Position numbers and translations under genes: made by a program | NCBI GenBank assembly: GCA_003427395.1 | Contig: BFEA01000158.1 | Coordinates: 136,193 to 164,292, forward strand | Reading direction: 5' to 3' | Source of the DNA: Chara braunii | Lineage: Eukaryota > Streptophyta > Charophyceae > Charales > Characeae | DNA: 28,100 bases | In this document: positions 1 to 9,699 of the stretch, in pieces | How positions within the stretch are numbered: the stretch's first letter is position 1 | Layout: every line of letters starts with the position of its first letter | The notes under the pieces: model-generated | Told to the model about the DNA's origin: nothing | Databases searched by the model: none | What the model saw: the letters and a program-made list of their open reading frames with translations, nothing else

Positions 1-71
<71 letters not shown>
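1..71. repeat. (CT)n microsatellite
   Basis: An uninterrupted CT dinucleotide run occupies the left edge and probably continues beyond the window. The next ~490 bases (72-558) hold no gene I can support. Confidence 0.98.
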
Positions 72-76
<5 letters not shown>

Positions 77-558
77 GAAAGACGATGCGTCTGAATGAGT
101 CGCCATCCTATTTCTGTGTGAAAGAACTTCTTCCGGAACTCTTCCATTAGTGTCCTGGGTAATCCTCCTACGCAAGGACCCTGTCTTCTTGTCTTGTGAA
201 TGGTAGATGCGTGCGTACTGTGCAATGCGATCCATCTTTTCCTGTGCTGGTCTCATTTTTGCACCTTCCACAGTGAAGGGACGTATGGAAATGTTGGACT
301 CCTTTCATATTGATTAGACGATTGTCGCCGGGATTTTGTTCGAGAATGCAAGAGTGTTTAGATCTGTGGTTCCGAACGCACTACGCATGCCATCTGCCTT
401 ATGCTGCACGACATCAGCAGCCAAGCCACCGGGCGGCCTTGAGAAATAAGGCTCCAGGGACCAATGTTGTGTTGAACTGAGTCACTGATCGGTCCCTTAG
501 TCATATGCATGATCAAGTGGATGTGTGTTTGGTCTCGCTCTTGTGTCAAAAGGGTTGA

Positions 559-1161
559 TTGAGGGTCGCGCGAATCGCTTCTGCTTTAAATGACGTCTCG
601 GGATATTTGTGATTGATTGTCATGTGGACTGACCAGTACCCTTCGATTGGGCGTCAGTCTCCCGTATCTCCCATTCCAACGCGACCCTTTCCCTACAGTG
701 AGGAAAGGACACGTGTATGTGAGTGGGACGTACGAGAAGCCGTCGCACAAATCGCCGGACACTATTGCTTCCCTCCGGCCGATCGTTGTTCAGTGTTCGT
801 AGACGCCGGATTTGTCATTATCGATACGCACTTTCCACCGTACTCAATATTGTTGTCGTTTAACGAGTTTATCGTCATTCCGTGGACGGCAGTGGCGCAC
901 CATTGGCCCCGCACTCTGTATACGGAGTGCCAACATTTCAATCGCCACGAAGTGAAGGACTTCCACTACCGAATGCGGAGTTAGGACGAGCATAAGGAAA
1001 GAGCCACTCGGCTGAGACCATCCACGTCGGACTCGGAACTGACCAGCGAACGACGACGAGATCTGATACGAAAACGAGACACGCAAAGCGTGCCAAAGCC
1101 TTTCCGATCTAAACGACAGGCCGTAGCCCGGTGGGAAGCTCGACAATACTTTTTGGATTGA
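559..1161 (+). pseudogene. Decayed coding stretch, unknown protein
   Basis: One plus-strand frame is open from 613 to a TAG at 982-984. It then continues in the same frame without a stop for another 58 codons to a TGA at 1159-1161. Upstream, the same frame is also fairly open, with TGA at 610-612, 556-558 and 478-480. The first in-frame ATG is at 622. The translation has balanced, protein-like composition: an aromatic/hydrophobic core at roughly 770-930 (with DTHFPPYS, then IVIPWTAVAHHWP), followed past the TAG by a basic, Arg-rich tail ending WEARQYFLD. I do not recognise the family. It could be a dead gene or transposon ORF, or chance openness. Base composition here is near neutral, which makes pure chance less likely than in the C-rich frames further right. 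Confidence 0.4.
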
Positions 1162-1373
1162 ATTTGGATCTTTCTGTTTTCGCGCCATGACCTCGCGTGC
1201 ATTCCTCGACGCGCGAAATTAATCGACTTGCTACATCAGACCTACACGGGGGATTTCAGTTCCATCTGTGTCCCCACACTCAATTTCCAAAAATCCTTGG
1301 CACACCCCATCTTGCTGTTTTTCTGGGCCTCTTTCTGCCTGCCTAACACTCTGAACGGAAGACAGCACAGGGC

Positions 1374-1981
1374 ATGAGGTTTGCGCATCACACCACCTTG
1401 AAAAGATCCCCCAAGACCCAACAGAACCTCCACTCGCCTCCTTCACCTCCCCAACTCCGTCCTAGTAAAGAGCTCGACCGACCGTGTCCTGAGCAAGAGC
1501 CAGACACAATCCTCACCCTGCAATCTCCTGCCCCCTCGGAGATTCCAGTTTCCATCATCGAGGGGGTGAGCCAGCACCGCCTGACGCCAATCGCACCAAA
1601 GTAAGCCCTCATCAGCCGGTACCCATCTGACAACCAAAGTTGCCCGACGCCAATCGCATCCGATGAAAGTTCCCCTAGCCGGTACCCCTCAGACAGCCCC
1701 GATGCAACCCTCTCTCCGTCCTTACAAAGAGTCATCTCGTGCCCTTTGCTCTCCATCTTGGACAGATCCCCCTGCTCAACAGAACTGCCCCATATGAATT
1801 TACAAAATTTTTCAGAGCGAATTTTAGTTGGTTATTTGAGACCACATGCCATAGGGATATACCCTCAGATGCCCTAGGTAAGACCTTCGACCAATACTAT
1901 GAATTCTCAGTTGATTTATCCGGCAAGAACTGAAATCACTAAGACTTATTACCAGCAAAAACTAATGAACATCAAACTTTA
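1374..1981 (+). pseudogene. Possible decayed coding stretch, Pro/Ser-rich
   Basis: A plus-strand frame starting at ATG 1374 runs to TAA 1602-1604. It continues in phase for about 90 codons to a TAG near 1875 and then for about 34 more to a TAG near 1979. The middle part carries a repeated SRYPSD motif, because a 63-bp tandem repeat (21 codons) lies inside it. Both frame-ending stops sit on splice-donor-like contexts (AAA|GTAAGC and CTAG|GTAAGA), so exons are possible. A second frame, 1739-1933, is also open and protein-like, and the minus strand is open from 1756 to 1388. With three competing frames I cannot say which, if any, is real. The function is unknown. Confidence 0.25.
1581..1706. repeat. 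63-bp tandem duplication (two copies)
   Basis: Copies start at 1581 (CTGACGCCAATCGCA) and 1644 (CCGACGCCAATCGCA) and share GCCGGTACCC near the end of each. They differ at about a quarter of positions, so the duplication is old. The 63-bp unit is a multiple of three and keeps frames open on both strands. Confidence 0.85.
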
Positions 1982-2460
1982 GAAGTCCATTGTAATACAA
2001 AGGAGGATCAATTAATTTGGAAAACCACAAGAAACACAATAGGAAAAAGAATCTGATGTTCACCCGGACTTTTGACCCAGAACCAAGGTTCAGGAAATCG
2101 TTCAGACCGAAGTCAGAAAAATACTACAATAGTGAGCGTAATTTGGATCATAAGATTATCCAAGATTATCTGAGATTATCTATTAAAAAAAGAAGATTTA
2201 TAATCAGAAATCTAAAATTCGATAGGGATATCGCTCATAAAAAAAACACCTAAGAACAACGAATTTGAGCAACTACGCAAAGGATACTGTAGAAAAAAAA
2301 ATTCCAAATTGATTAGGAATTTTTTCAAACAGATCAGAAACAAACAAGGTTCACTGAAAATTGGGAAAGTCTGAATTAGATCGTCAATGAATGATCATCA
2401 AGGATTACGAATAAAAAGGGCAGAAAAAACAGACAGGTAATATAGGGAGTAAACTTGAAA
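1780..2460. other. AT-rich island
   Basis: This stretch is clearly richer in A and T, with several A-runs, than the GC-neutral or C-rich DNA on both sides. It contains short repeats of the type AGATTATC near 2150-2180. The boundaries are approximate. It may be an old insertion of different origin. Confidence 0.55.
2017..2253 (+). CDS. Hypothetical small basic protein in the AT-rich island
   Basis: This is an open frame of about 78 codons with no ATG at its left end. The first in-frame ATG is at 2056, giving about 65 residues. It is rich in Lys, Arg, Phe and Tyr, with a segment TFDPEPRFRKSFRPKSEKYY followed by a charged helix-like part ending AHKKNT and TAA. No family was recognised. The low-Pro, high-Lys composition simply follows the local A-richness, so chance openness is a real alternative. 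Confidence 0.2.
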   Translation: MENHKKHNRKKNLMFTRTFDPEPRFRKSFRPKSEKYYNSERNLDHKIIQDYLRLSIKKRRFIIRNLKFDRDIAHKKNT

Positions 2461-3492
2461 GAGGGTGGCCCAACGATAAACTCAACGAAAGCGAGCATTA
2501 AAAATAACCGTCTTCCCCTACTTCCTCAACCCACCAACTTACCTTATCCTCCTCAAACCCTACCCCTCCGTCTCCGGGGGAGAAGTGACATCCCTCCACT
2601 GCTAGCCTCTAAGGCTCAAGGCAACGCTAGCACCCAAGACCTACACGGCCATCGTCAGTCCCCAAAAACCGACGACAGTGCAGCCTATCCTCACCAAACC
2701 TGCTGGTAAGTCGCTACAGGGGGTTCGAGCCTCCATATACCTTTACTACCCTACTCAGGAAGAAGGGGGGCAAACCTAACCGAAGGAGAAGAGCACCTTA
2801 TGCCCATACCGATCTTGAAGAGGAGCACGAAACCGCCATCACTTAATACGCCCTCCCTCCAACTCGAACGCAAGATCTCGTCATCTCACACCTTCCACCC
2901 CGAACTCTTCCTCCCTCTTCACTCCCGTGCCCGCCATCGCAAACTTTCAATCCCACAAGCACACCCACCATCGTGCGCTTTTCGGTGGACCACGACAAGG
3001 TCATGTCGGGAAACCACGGCAAGAGAAACCTTAAGCAACCGCCTAACATCAGTACCTCCCCTCCACGTCACTTATCGAGTCCGCCATCACCTTCCCGCAC
3101 ACAGCAGCCCTACACGTCATCCCTTCGTACCTTCGGCGGACCCTAGCAGCCCTTATAGCCAGCCACCTTCCACTTCTCGTATGCTACTAACGTCATACCT
3201 CCCGACATCGCTCACGCACCGCTCCCACCCCAACGCAGGTTCCCTTCCATTCCCTTGCAAAGCCGCCCGTACAGAACTTCAGAGTTCGCTGCCGTCCCGC
3301 CATGCTCCATCCTCGTTCCCAACATGCGCCATGCTACTGCCAACTTCGAAGCCGAAACGGTCGTGTGAACGCACTAGCCGGGTCGGGCACAACGCTCCCG
3401 GCAGCGCTGAGCCCATCTTCGATGAGCATTGTCAGAGAGGCTTCCCCTTGAACCCAAACAAACCTCCCTTTGTCCTGGGATTAACTCCTTAG
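2461..3492 (+). other. C-rich stretch with low-complexity open frames
   Basis: Plus-strand frames are open at about 2455-2709 and 2800-3492, and read as Pro/Ser/Thr/His-rich low-complexity protein. An overlapping plus frame (about 2763-3140) is equally protein-like and carries one TAA. C-rich, T-poor sequence rarely makes stop codons, so openness here is weak evidence. No domain was recognised. From 3493 to 4099 I see no gene, only a short dyad GCGCGA-TAG-TCGCGC near 3821-3835. Confidence 0.3.
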
Positions 3493-4099
3493 TAAATACC
3501 ACAGCGCTATCTACCCGCCATTCGTTCGCCAACCAGCCCTCATCCCCCAGGTCTTTTTTTTTTTTCCAGGTCTTGTGCAGAACTACTTTCTGCAACTGTG
3601 CGATCTTCTGCGCGAGGCTACGTCGGGGGTTGAAACAGGTTGAGTTGGGATGACCTGGTGAATTGCATGAATGCCCTTGTGCTTTCCCGTCCTTTGGGAA
3701 AGGGGGGAAGGCTGGCCTGGTTCCGTGGCGGTTGGTAGTTGATCGCGCCTTAGCGAGCACGATAAATAACTGTTGTCATAGCTTCTTTCTTGTTCTGCTG
3801 TGGGAATGGGGAATTTTTGGCGCGATAGTCGCGCGGAAAAATCTTTTTGAATTTTCAACTGATGTCGAGTCCCCGCGGGCTCTCGGAAATTGCTTCGTTC
3901 GGAATTTCGTTTTGCAACAAGGAATTAGAATTAGGAATTTAGGCGCACCTCAATTTCTACTGCACTGCTCTTCTTGCTTGTGCACGCCATGCCACGCCTC
4001 CGGGCCTTAATCCTGAGTGTAACTGCAAATTTTTTTTTGGCGGGCATAACTACAACTGTAATTCCCTTGCTATTGGTATCTTTTGTGGCGCCTTCGTGC

Positions 4100-4274
4100 G
4101 TGCATGACCGGATTGATGTGTGGAGTGAGGCTACGTCCCCCACATCGCGGCCTGACCATGCAGTCGTAGGCACTCTTCCTCTGTCATATTGGCCTGAATG
4201 AGTGCATGACCGGATCGATGTGTCGAGTGAGGCTACGTCCCCCATGTCGCATCGTGGCCATGCAGTTGTAGGCC
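4100..4274. repeat. 102-bp tandem duplication (two copies, second partial)
   Basis: GTGCATGACCGGATYGATGTG begins at 4100 and again at 4202. Both copies continue through GAGTGAGGCTACGTCCCCCA and CATGCAGTYGTAGGC. The antisense frame reads through both copies only because the period is a multiple of three. Confidence 0.85.
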
Positions 4275-4596
4275 CTCCCTCCCTCCTCCTTCCCCGTACT
4301 CAGACACAATCCCGGGTATCGCGCGCACTTGCATGCTATAAAATTTGTAAGCGCAATTACCTCGCTCTCTAAGCATTTTGGAAGTTAGCGCGATTGAGAG
4401 GATTGGCTAACGAGCGGAAGCTGGCAGGTGAGTAGAGAGTTGGGCGATCCGACGAGCTGATACTGAGCGTGCGGGGTTGACGTGGGGCCACGATGGACTG
4501 TGGCGCACGGGCGAACCTGGCTTGCACGCTTGGATCGAGCGGGGTGACAACTTTGTGTGGGTGCGAGGTGACGGACTGCCCACATTGGGGTGATGA

Positions 4597-4598
4597 AA

Positions 4599-4639
<41 letters not shown>
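4597..4639. repeat. (GA)n microsatellite
   Basis: An AG dinucleotide run interrupted once by an extra A. The flanks (4275-4596 and 4640-4950) show no gene I can support. Confidence 0.97.
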
Positions 4640-4956
4640 CGGGAAGTGTGTGATGAACTTCTTCTATCCCTCTAAGCCATTTTGATTTTTCTTCTTTCCT
4701 TCTGAGCAATTTTGGTATTCGGCGCTGGTCTCCCCTCTTTTTCCTTTTTGGATCGACATTCGAACTCGTCATTTGTTCTTTTCTGTTGACGTGTATGTTT
4801 TTTTTTGCTTTCCTCGGGTGTTGATGAACATCTGTCACCTTTCCCTCCCCTTCTCTACTCTCTTGGATTGATGGGTCTAATTGATTGATCCTTGACGATT
4901 GGACCTTGTGTGCTTTCGGACCGACGGGCCTTGGAAGTGTTGCATACAAGATTGCA

Positions 4957-5345
4957 TCAGGAAGCATCTATGTGTGAAGTGCTACACTTCCTACTAGTGT
5001 GAGTGTGAAAATCACAAGTTTGGAGAGGCCAAATCACCAAGGTTGCATCAAGAAACATCCATGTGTGAAGCGCTACACTACCTACTAGTGTGAGTGTGAA
5101 AATCACAAGTTTGAACGCTACACTACCTACTAGTGTGAGTGTGAAAATCACAAGTTTGGAGAGCCCATATCACCAAGATTGCATCAAGAAGCATCTATGT
5201 GTGAAGTGCTANTATGTGTGAAGTGCTACACTACCTACTAGTGTGAGTGTGAAAATCACAAGTTTGGAGAGCCCATATCACCAAGATTGCATCAAGAAGC
5301 ATCTATGAATGAATCGGAGTACTACCCCCTAGTATATAAGTGAAA
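4957..5345. repeat. 91-bp minisatellite, about four copies
   Basis: The marker CTACACTWCCTACTAGTGTG occurs at 4982, 5073, 5118 and 5226, with a decayed version (CTACCCCCTAGT) near 5320. The full period is 91 bp (4982 to 5073). The 45-bp step to 5118 is an internal deletion. The 108-bp step to 5226 contains an N at 5212 inside a duplicated ATGTGTGAAGTGCTA, which looks like an assembly join. Confidence 0.93.
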
Positions 5346-5379
5346 AAGAAGAGTTTGAGTAGCCCATGGGGGAGAGAAG

Positions 5380-5596
5380 GTGAAGTAAGATAAGATGGAG
5401 GATAGGGGGGGAGAGATGAGGGAGATAGGGATGGAGAAGAAGGGGAGGAAGACAAAGAGAAATGAAAGTGAAGAGGAGGAAGGAGGGAGATGAAGAGGGG
5501 AGAGAAGAGAAGGAAGGAGGAGGGGGTGAGGAGGAAGAAGAGGAAGAAGGAGGAGAGGAAGAAGGAGAAGAGGACGAGGAAGAAGAAAAAAAAGAA

Positions 5597-5628
<32 letters not shown>

Positions 5629-5640
5629 TGAGGGTGAGGA
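5380..5640. repeat. Polypurine (GGA/GAA)n tract
   Basis: The plus strand is almost pure purine, with uninterrupted runs at 5528-5573 and 5575-5628. Glu/Lys-rich or Leu/Pro-rich open frames over this tract are artefacts of composition. The following part (5641-6200) is CT-rich single-copy-looking sequence without a supported gene. Confidence 0.95.
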
Positions 5641-7133
5641 AGCCTCTTCCTTCCTCTCACCTTGTTGATTTCTTGATGTTGGTGTCCTCTTGATGAAGCT
5701 TCCTCTCCTTGCACAATCCTCTCTTGACTATGGCTTCCTTCTTCTCCAAGCCCTTCTCTCCTCCTCTCTTGCTTTCTCTCAGGCTATGGCAAGCTCCCCC
5801 AGCTATAGCCGTGGAGTCCTCCCCTCTACGAGGGCTAATGGGGATCCTCTAGCCTCTCCCTCTCTCCTACACCTAGGAGGGATATGGAAGATTACCTTCC
5901 AAGTGTCTCTCCCACCATCACTATCCTCTAGAGTCCTCTCCACTACCTCCTAGTCTCCTCTAAGCTCTCCCACTAGCATGGGTTCCTCCCCTCTCACTCC
6001 AAGTGCAAAGGTGCTCCTGTGGGCTCACTTGGGCAGCATGGGCACTACTCATGCAAATGTGAGAGTGGCGGACTGCATCCTCAGCTTATGTAGGCTGAAA
6101 CCAGCAGTCCGGNCAGCCCATGAGCCTCCCCATGAGCCTTGAGGTGATCCGAGGTACCCCCAAGGCAAAATTCTCTCACTAGGCCCTCCTCGAGGTACCT
6201 GAGCCTCATTTTGGCCAAGTGCATGCAGTCCAAGTGGTGGGCACCAACTCGGACTGCCTCTTGGTCTACCCCGACCTCTTTTTCATTGCTCAAATACTGC
6301 CCCCTAGGGTCCTAATGCCCAAGGGGCAGCAATATTTGAAAGAAAAAGGCCTTGTGGGCCTTTTTCTCGATTTTTTCAAGTTTCGGCCTCTTTTGAGTAG
6401 GCCGGAGCAGTTTTCCATATGGCGGCACATTTTCAGCCTTGGATCTGGCTGAGATCCAAGACCAGCAATAATCCGAGCTACCCCCTAGTAGCCCTTGCTT
6501 CAATTTTGAGCCCCTAAGTCCAGTTTTTCAATTTTTGGTGCATCTGACTTTCTTTTTGGGCCAAATGCACTGTTTTGTCTTTTTTCCTCTTTTGTTTCTT
6601 TCCATTTTGGGGTGCCACCTCATTTCGGAGGTAGCCGTTTTGAGCTGGCCCACAAAAAACGGCTAGTTCCTCTCTACCATGAGATCTGATCTCAGATCCA
6701 TGATCCAAAAGAAAACCGGTCACTTCCTTTTTGCATTTCCACTCATTTTCAGCTTTTTAATTCATATTTTATTGAGATACGGCCCTAAGGGTCATATCTT
6801 TGCAATCCGGATTGCCCTCCCTCATTCTAGGAGGGATGAGGTCACTGTTAGGACCTGCCAGTCCCTACTGTGCAGGTCCCAATAGGCCGGCACACTCTCC
6901 TCCACTCTTTTCTCCCTTTTTGTCTCATTCTCCCTCCTTTTTCTCTCATTCTTTTTTCTTTTCTTTTATTTCTGTTGTGACAAGTGTCAAACTGTTGTGC
7001 ACCCTCTTTCTAGGCCCTAGGGCCTCATTCAAGGCCAGGTTCATGGTTGTTACATGATCGTTACATCTCGGATTCCAATAATGNCACCCCGTGCTCCTAG
7101 GGNGCTNNATTTTNCTCCNGTTTGCCCAATTCT

Positions 7134-7370
7134 GAACCCCTTTTGCTCCGATTTTCTAAGGGCAGCCTTTTTCTCATGTTGGGTCTCTCAAGGCTCTATT
7201 TTCTTATGCCTTGCTNGTCCGANATATCTCGGACTGCTGGGCAGCCTTCCCAACACCCTTATTCCACTTTTCTTTCTCNCATGNCTCCCTCACTTGCTCT
7301 CACTAGTGCTTGCACTAGTGGTGCTAATATTTTTCACCGTCTAGATCCGTGATCTCGACGGTGCCGCTCA
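7134..7370. repeat. Diverged duplicate, copy 1 (partner 8580-8812)
   Basis: The order CTCCGATTTTCT, GGGTCTC, CTCTATTTTCTT, a TCGGAYTGCT dyad half, CACTAGTG, GTGGTGCTAATATT and GACGGTGC is repeated in the partner about 1.45 kb to the right. Spacing is similar but the copies are heavily diverged between these islands. Confidence 0.8.
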
Positions 7371-7797
7371 CTTGCACAATTATTCCTTGTGTTTNNCCAT
7401 GGTTCCCTTGGGACATCCCAAGTCCCCGNCATTTTTCTACACGCTAGCTCCATTTCTTTGTCCCGCCGGCANCCCCGCCGGCGCNTGTCCCGTTTTTCTA
7501 ACTTTTATTGTTTGGACNCATTTGGTCCCTGNCAACATTCCGGACGGCGTCCCATTTTTATTTTTGGGCTCCCTTACCCTTGGTGGTCTCATCATCTCTA
7601 CATGTGTGCTGATTTTTCTAGTTNGTGAGATTTNATCTCACGGTTGNNGTTTACCGNCTTTACTTGCCCCTTGCCGAAATTGCTCCTTTCTAGCNTTTCC
7701 NGGCTTNTCGTAGCCCATTTCCCCTTGGCCTTGGCATCCTCATGCAGTCCGTAATTTCTCGAANTGCAGTCATGGCTGTTTTTCATACCCACAGCCC

Positions 7798-8095
7798 CAC
7801 AACTTGCCCCATGTTGAAAGAAAATGACGCGTTAATTTTTCTAGTGCATCCGGGCTCAATATTGGCTCCGGATGCACCTAGANCATGTGTTTCCTCTCCC
7901 CCATGCAGTCCGTTGCAACTCGGACTACAATGGGGGTCAATTCCTTAGCCCCAATGCCCCACAACTAGCCCCTACTCAAAAAAAAAGAAACGGTGAATTC
8001 CCAAGTGCATCCGGCCTTGATTTTGGTTCCGGATGCGCCTAAAACATGTGTTTCTCCTCATGCAAGTATTCCGTTTTATTCCGGTTGCAAGAGGC
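7798..8095. repeat. Tandem duplication of about 157-161 bp (two copies)
   Basis: CCCCACAACTWGCCCC, AGTGCATCCGG, TTCCGGATGCRCCTA and CATGTGTTTC occur in the same order at 7798-7934 and again at about 7954-8095. Each copy contains the GTGCATCCGG dyad followed by a second, non-identical dyad. Confidence 0.85.
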
Positions 8096-8579
8096 CTTGA
8101 TTTTCTTTGATTTTCTCTGCAAAAATCAAAGAAAATCCAAGTCCTTTGTAACCGCCATGTTCCAGAAAGAATCTGGTCACGGATTAATCTCCCCAAGTGA
8201 CCGTTTTTTACCGTTAAGGTTTTTTTCTCTTTTCTTTTCTTTTCTTTTCTTTTCTTTTATTTTATTTTTCTTCTCCTTTCTTGGACAGTAGGGACGTGCC
8301 TTTTCCCTACCTATGGCAGTCTCTACTGACGGCCAACTCACTCACTCCCTCTCACTCTTATTGTCTTATTCTGCCCCATTTTCTTTTTTTTTCTCTCTTT
8401 TTTCTAGCATGCCAAGTGTCAAGTGGCCGTTAAGGCCCTTTTCTAGCCCCTTCCTCTTAGTTTTGGCCCTCCCTATGCACAAGGTGCACAAGGTGCAGTC
8501 CGTTATTTCTCGGACTGCAATAATGGCCTTCCCATGCCCATGGGAGCCTCTTTTTACTCCTACATTTCTCCAACAATGG

Positions 8580-8812
8580 TCCTTCCTACTCCGATTTTCT
8601 CCCGGAGGGCTATTTTTGACATGGGGTCTCATTTGACTCTATTTTCTTGAGGGAGGCTGATACCAGATTTTTCGGATTGCTCCCATGCCTCCCACTTCAG
8701 TTTTCTTTACTTTTCTTTTTCCTTTTGGCCTCCCCGTTTGTCACCACTAGTAATTGCACTAGTGGTGCTAATATTCTTGGCCATCAAGATGTCGATCTTG
8801 ACGGTGCACCTT
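8580..8812. repeat. Diverged duplicate, copy 2 (partner 7134-7370)
   Basis: Same ordered islands as 7134-7370, ending GTGGTGCTAATATT and GACGGTGC. Both hairpins at the right end of copy 1 have counterparts here with different arm sequences. Confidence 0.8.
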
Positions 8813-8885
8813 GCATTTATGATTTTTTCCTCATGCGGTGCCGCCGTTTCTTTTTGGGACTTTCACATGTCACCGCTACTTGTCT

Positions 8886-8983
8886 CGTTGGTGGTCCCCG
8901 ACACTTTAGTCACGTCGGTGGTCCTCGGCACTTAGTCCCATCGACGGTCCCCGACACTTAGTCCCGTCGGTGGTCCCTGACAC
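8886..8983. repeat. 26-27-bp minisatellite, about 3.7 copies
   Basis: Units start at 8886, 8913, 8940 and 8966 with consensus CGTCGGTGGTCCCCGACACT followed by TAGTCCC. Copies differ by a few substitutions. From 8984 to about 9700 I see GC-rich sequence without a supported gene. Confidence 0.9.
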
Positions 8984-9699
8984 ATTTCGCCCCGGACGCC
9001 ATTATTTTTACTTAGTCCCACGTGGCCCCGGGTGCCTTTCCCCGAGGTGTCCCATGCCCCTTGGGCGTCTTGTCGCCTCATAGCGACCCCTCTCCTTAGT
9101 CTTTCCTCGCGCCTTGTGCGTGCCGATCTCTTTGGTCGTGGGCCTCTGCTTCGAGGCTCCCATAGGTGGCCCCCACGTTGGACCCTCATTTCCTGGCTTC
9201 CCGCGGCTTCTGGCCGCTCATCCCTCGACTTCCTCATTCCCTTATTGCTGTCGCGCTGCAATTGTTAGTTCAAAGGGCCCTTTGGCCTTAGTCTTATTGC
9301 ATTCCGATGGCCCTCCCGGCCTCCTGCTATGTTTTATGTGTCCCTGTTCTTGCGCTCGCTTGCTTGCCGCCGCTAGTTGTTTCCTCCTGTGGTTCTCGCC
9401 TCAGGGCATCACTCCCTTCTGCGGCCTAATCCTTTGTCTTTTCTCTCTCCTGCTTCCTCACTCCAGATTTCTCTATTGTGCACAAATTGTCCGTATTCAA
9501 TCTCTCGAGTGATGGGAACTTATTCGGACCCACTAGTCCCGACAAATTCCCCCCACTGATTCGCGATGTCCTCATCACGCATCAATCTCTTGTTAGTGGA
9601 TTTTGGAGGGATAGACGGGAGAGGAGGGTGAGGTGTTATGGGTGGTTAGTTCGCCAGGGTCCGTTTTGTTCCTTTCCCATTTCTTTCTCAATGTTTTTT

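Larger units (their letters stand above)
6225..8805. repeat. Dense array of short inverted repeats (hairpin cluster)
   Basis: At least eighteen dyads lie within 2.6 kb. Examples are 6225-6257 (GCAGTCC/GGACTGC), 6341-6367 (11-bp arms), 6438-6460 (9), 6632-6665 (10), 6680-6694 (7), 6802-6815 (14-bp palindrome), 6851-6879 (8), 7012-7025 (14-bp palindrome), 7217-7234 (GTCCGA/TCGGAC), 7301-7320 (9), 7335-7363 (7 plus 5), 7407-7422 (7), 7625-7641 (7), 7844-7877 (10), 7905-7928 (7 of 8), 8005-8038 (9 of 10), 8096-8141 (about 18), 8495-8518 (8), 8742-8767 (10) and 8782-8803 (8 of 9). Arms are mostly unrelated in sequence, except a GCAGTCCG/CGGACTGC family. No convincing protein is encoded. It could be a structured transcript, nested MITE-like insertions, or quasi-palindromes made by template switching. 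Confidence 0.85.

Noticed and set aside
4336-4344. TATA-box-like CTATAAAAT as a promoter
   Set aside because: A single short AT match, with no supported gene downstream.
5322-5714. Leu/Pro-rich and Glu/Lys-rich proteins over the purine tract
   Set aside because: They follow directly from the GGA/GAA repeat on either strand and have no independent support.
8650-8661. tRNA-Met primer-binding site (GCTGATACC resembles the complement of TGGTATCAG)
   Set aside because: The match is incomplete, far from gag and pol, and inside a duplicated hairpin segment.
8932-9512. Overlapping ORFs of 109 and 132 residues on opposite strands
   Set aside because: GC-rich, stop-poor sequence with a minisatellite at one end, open on both strands, and no recognisable domain.
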